This document shows, one piece after another, positions 38,072 through 41,209 of a DNA stretch of 41,209 nt. The position numbers and the translations under genes are program-made. The notes below the pieces were generated by a model. That model was not told the origin of the DNA and ran no database searches. It saw nothing but the letters and a program-made list of their open reading frames with translations. The stretch comes from Euryarchaeota archaeon UBA28 (GTDB lineage Archaea; Thermoplasmatota; Poseidoniia; Poseidoniales; Thalassarchaeaceae). Within the stretch, counting starts at the first letter, position 1. Each line of letters starts with the position of its first letter. The stretch covers positions 23,067 to 64,275 of the forward strand of contig DANW01000012.1 in NCBI GenBank assembly GCA_002501605.1, written 5' to 3'.

Positions 38072-41000
38072 CTATTTGTTCTTCGATATCTCTGTTGGAT
38101 AGTACCTAGTCAAGTATTCCTCTCCATAGTAGTGCCACTGCTCCATCGACCACCCCGGAGGAAGTCCCCCGGGCGGTAGGGGTGGCATCATCGGAGGAGG
38201 TGGAGGGGGGTTCGAGGTCCTGCTGGCGGGTTGAATAGTGGCGTGGGGGAGCATAGATTCCTGATTCTGAATCAACGGATTCTGTAGCGATTTCTGGCTT
38301 GCAGAGATTCGATTTCTGGCAATTGTCGTTGCAACCAATATTGCACCGATTATTGAGACGAGAATAATGGCATATGCACCGACCAAGAATATCGAAAGCT
38401 GACTATCCCCAGACCCTGGATTAGGATTACTGTCCGACGGACTATTTTCTGAACCCTCTCCCGGGACCACAGCATCGAATGTTTTCTGATCTGAGGTCCT
38501 TCTATCGAACCCGTTTTCATCCACGCCTTGCACGCTCAATGTGAAATAATCCCCCGCACTCAACCCGTTACCTGACGCTGGTAGGATGATGAATGGTCCT
38601 AGATTGAAAGAGGATCCGGCACTGTGGCATATTCCAGTTATCTTGTTGCAGACCGTCCATGTCACTCTGATTTCATCTAATTGCAGATCCCCTATATTTG
38701 TTATTTCAACTGTAGGAGTGCTTCCTATCGCAGATGAGTCTATCTGTACATCGAAATTATCATCCCATTCCAATGGGATATCGTCTACTATGGATATGGA
38801 AAGGGAAATCGTGGTGGATGCCCCATGACGGTCTTCGGCTGTGATCTTGACAGTGTCTGAGCCTGCTTCCGGCCAGCTCGCCTGCATTATTCCAGAAATT
38901 GGATCGAAGAAGACTGCACCGGGATAGTAACTTGATGCAGTAATCCAAATCTCTTCATCCAAATCGTCGATATCTGAAACCCTGTTTGTGAGATCTATCT
39001 CCATACTTTCGCCCATTTTTATTGTTAACTCATCGATATCTGTGGAGTCTATTCTGGGAGCATCGTTCACATTGAGTACGTAGAAGGTCACTGTGGTATC
39101 TGAAGACTTAGAACCATCACTTGCTCTAAGGGATATTTCGACCACGCCGTTTGAGTCGTCATCGAGGGAGTTCACATTGATTGTTTGTCCGAAAATGCTG
39201 GCTTCAACTAAGGAGTTATCTGATACAGATAGAATCTCGACCGTAACCCCGGAAACTGGGACGACTTGGCCATTGTTATTTGTGTCAGATAGGTAGTCTG
39301 TCAGTCCGAGGCTTGCTGAGCCTCCTTCATGGAAAGATTGGATTGGTATTGGGGACCATCTGGGAGCTCCATTCTCAACTACGTTAAACATCATCAATCC
39401 GGTATTAGACTCGTCTCCATCGTTCACTGTGACTTGTATTCCTTGGGGAATCGGTGAACCTTGGCTATCCAAAAGAAGGTCATCAAACCTAACTTCGATC
39501 TCTAAAGACGAAGGATTCCATGCTATGAACTCAGGTTCAGAGCTGTGAACATCTAGATTGAACAATGGAGTCTCTGCATCCGAGATTAGGCCGACTACAG
39601 AAACTAATTCAGAGGTTCCAACCTTGACAGTGGGAACGCCTGCATATGTCATATCACCGTTCCCAAGAACTCTGGGAAGTGAGTTTTGCAGGTAGAATGC
39701 CTCCTCCGCAGTGAGCCAATCACTAGTTTGACCAGCCTCATCTGTCCACTGTACTCTAAGATCATAATGTCCTAGGTCGGCATCAAGTGGCGTATCGATT
39801 TCGAATGAAAATCTAGCATTATCGCCAGCTCCGACGATGGCGATGTCAGTGACCCAATCCCCGCTCCACATGTCGTTGGAAGAATGAGAGTAATGCACCG
39901 TCGGGAACATGGTACTGATATCATCTACTAGGTCGTTTGACAGCGCCGATGCCTCGAAGGAGATGGAATCTCCTCTGTCAATTGATGTGGAACCACTGGA
40001 CGAAGGTTGACTCGCGGAAGGTGGCATATCATGCAGAGCGGCTACATCGGAGATATCGTTAGATGGGGACCTGTCTCCAGAGTTCCCATATATTTTTGCC
40101 CTGATATTCGTTGATCCCATAGGAAATATGTCAAATCCAGTTGTATCTAATACGGCATTGAATGATTGTGAGCCCCCAATATCGAAATCGCCGAGTGCAT
40201 AAGTGGATATTTCATTCTCGTCCAGGCCGTCCATCCAATTTATTGAGAGCTGTCCACCTCCATCATAAGCCTCGACCCCATTATTGGATACACGGCATGA
40301 AATGTCCAGAATATCCCCCGGCACAAAGCCATCATTACCGTTCCTATTTGAAATTGTAATCATATCTACCCCAATGTCTACTAGCGGTATCATATCCAAA
40401 TCCACCGCTGAAAGGAAGTTGTTGTAGGTCGTATGCGGGCCATCCATAAGGGCGAAAACAGGCCAGAAATTTTCCAACTGAGTATATCCGCCACCGGCCC
40501 TAACTGCACTGAGTGGTACTTGCCATGAGTTTTCAACGGGAACATTTGGAGTGAGTGTCAATTGCTCGAAGCCGTTATTATGACTGGCCAACATCCATTC
40601 CCTGAAGCTGTGATGTGGCTTCACACCGTTATCATACGAGTCGGGACTTACCTTCTCAGTGATTGCTGCATAGAGGAATACGGATACTGAGCTCAAGGAT
40701 CCAGTATACATCGAGTTTACCGTAACTGTAACTTGTTCTGTGGCCGAATCATACTGCGTCTCCAGCTGCATTGCATAGTTAGAAGTGTCCGAGTCCATGC
40801 AACCTCCATTAGAGTATTCTGAGTCGTAATAATTAGTACTACCCCCGGCCCCTACTTTGTAGCAAGTACCAGATTGCCTATCTGCGAAAGAAAACACGGG
40901 GATTCCATTTGCGGCCGCATACACGTGATTTCTACGATTTATCGGACTATCATCGGGCCATCCGCCGGAAGACGATTCAAAGAATGAGACGAATGTGAAA

Positions 41001-41209
41001 TCCTCGGGGTTAGAGTTCTTCAGATTATCCAGAGAGGGGGACGCACTACTCATGCAAGGGCCGCACCAGTGTGCTCCGATATATTCGCCGAAGACTGGGT
41101 GTCCTGGGCTGGTTGCAAGCATTTTAGCTTCTATCTCATGCAATTCTTCCATGTGAATTGGCCGGTCATTATCCGAAATCACCACCATGAATGACGATAG
41201 TAAAAATAT
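38072..41209 (-). CDS. Large surface protein with thioredoxin motif, Ig/cadherin-like repeats and C-terminal anchor (5' end beyond window)
   Basis: A very long extracellular protein. The frame has an ATG at 41188 but stays open to the window edge, and the codons upstream encode IFLLSSF, so the true start and signal peptide lie outside. Numbering from that ATG, WCGPC (41-45) sits in a thioredoxin-like domain (~15-135). It is followed by beta-sandwich regions (a CARDB-like block ~265-370 and cadherin-like NDAP repeats ~600-800), then one membrane helix (~945-970). The cytoplasmic tail is proline-rich and ends in a WSMEQWHYYGEEYL segment. The long repetitive part would place a redox or adhesion module away from the membrane. 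Role unknown; no other gene here is an obvious partner. Confidence 0.82.
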   Translation of the reverse strand: MFLLSSFMVVISDNDRPIHMEELHEIEAKMLATSPGHPVFGEYIGAHWCGPCMSSASPSLDNLKNSNPEDFTFVSFFESSSGGWPDDSPINRRNHVYAAANGIPVFSFADRQSGTCYKVGAGGSTNYYDSEYSNGGCMDSDTSNYAMQLETQYDSATEQVTVTVNSMYTGSLSSVSVFLYAAITEKVSPDSYDNGVKPHHSFREWMLASHNNGFEQLTLTPNVPVENSWQVPLSAVRAGGGYTQLENFWPVFALMDGPHTTYNNFLSAVDLDMIPLVDIGVDMITISNRNGNDGFVPGDILDISCRVSNNGVEAYDGGGQLSINWMDGLDENEISTYALGDFDIGGSQSFNAVLDTTGFDIFPMGSTNIRAKIYGNSGDRSPSNDISDVAALHDMPPSASQPSSSGSTSIDRGDSISFEASALSNDLVDDISTMFPTVHYSHSSNDMWSGDWVTDIAIVGAGDNARFSFEIDTPLDADLGHYDLRVQWTDEAGQTSDWLTAEEAFYLQNSLPRVLGNGDMTYAGVPTVKVGTSELVSVVGLISDAETPLFNLDVHSSEPEFIAWNPSSLEIEVRFDDLLLDSQGSPIPQGIQVTVNDGDESNTGLMMFNVVENGAPRWSPIPIQSFHEGGSASLGLTDYLSDTNNNGQVVPVSGVTVEILSVSDNSLVEASIFGQTINVNSLDDDSNGVVEISLRASDGSKSSDTTVTFYVLNVNDAPRIDSTDIDELTIKMGESMEIDLTNRVSDIDDLDEEIWITASSYYPGAVFFDPISGIMQASWPEAGSDTVKITAEDRHGASTTISLSISIVDDIPLEWDDNFDVQIDSSAIGSTPTVEITNIGDLQLDEIRVTWTVCNKITGICHSAGSSFNLGPFIILPASGNGLSAGDYFTLSVQGVDENGFDRRTSDQKTFDAVVPGEGSENSPSDSNPNPGSGDSQLSIFLVGAYAIILVSIIGAILVATTIARNRISASQKSLQNPLIQNQESMLPHATIQPASRTSNPPPPPPMMPPLPPGGLPPGWSMEQWHYYGEEYLTRYYPTEISKNK

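Overview
The window looks like a chromosomal segment of an uncultured planktonic archaeon, most likely of the Marine Group II/III (Poseidoniia, Thermoplasmata-related) lineage. The archaeal core is unambiguous: ribosomal proteins L37e, L44e, S27e and L40e, aIF2-alpha, Nop10, archaeal TyrRS, a membrane-anchored LonB protease, PAC2, UPF0147 and a COG2108-like radical SAM protein. It is mixed with bacterial- or eukaryote-like metabolism (glutaryl-CoA dehydrogenase/ETF, ALDH4-type P5C dehydrogenase, PurF, DeoC, a thiamine ABC transporter) and large PKD/cadherin-like proteins, the style of heterotrophic marine Thermoplasmata. The lineage is inferred from gene content only. Genes are tightly packed and no gap exceeds 300 bases.

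Layout. 0-3.3 kb (minus): HMG-CoA synthase, tyrS and a DUF5611-like protein. 3.5-6.5 kb (plus): glutaryl-CoA dehydrogenase with both ETF subunits, an acyl-CoA oxidation unit. 6.5-10.7 kb (minus): a propeller/PKD protein, purF, rpl37e and two small membrane proteins. 10.8-13.9 kb (plus): the conserved archaeal translation operon rpl44e-rps27e-aIF2alpha-nop10-PAC2, followed by pepE. 13.8-17.8 kb: a ThiS/SAMP-like modifier, tRNA-Ser(CGA), an Fe-S RecB/Cas4-like nuclease with C-terminal OB-like region, a radical SAM protein and pdxT. 17.9-21.8 kb (plus): serC, deoC, tRNA-Val(CAC) on the minus strand, a thioredoxin-CcdA membrane protein and a small SerK/ParB-like protein.

21.9-26.0 kb is a phosphate module: an AbrB-PhoU regulator diverges from a PiT transporter fused to a PhoU-like domain, followed by a TSUP exporter. 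A GC-rich PAP2-family gene follows. 27.0-30.4 kb (minus) is thiBPQ, preceded by a clear TPP riboswitch whose last helix contains the thiB Shine-Dalgarno. 30.5-34.5 kb (minus): P5C dehydrogenase, two unknown proteins and purA. Then come rpl40e (plus), UPF0147, a plant-type asparaginase, LonB and, running off the right edge, a large surface protein with an N-terminal thioredoxin motif.

Several start codons were moved from the longest frame because internal operon genes share a strong GGTGAT-like Shine-Dalgarno four bases before the start. Points most worth following up: the TPP riboswitch, the two-protein PhoU system, the possible serine kinase, the Fe-S nuclease/OB fusion, and an L44e that has lost most of its zinc ligands. 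No CRISPR array, insertion sequence, phage or defence island was found.
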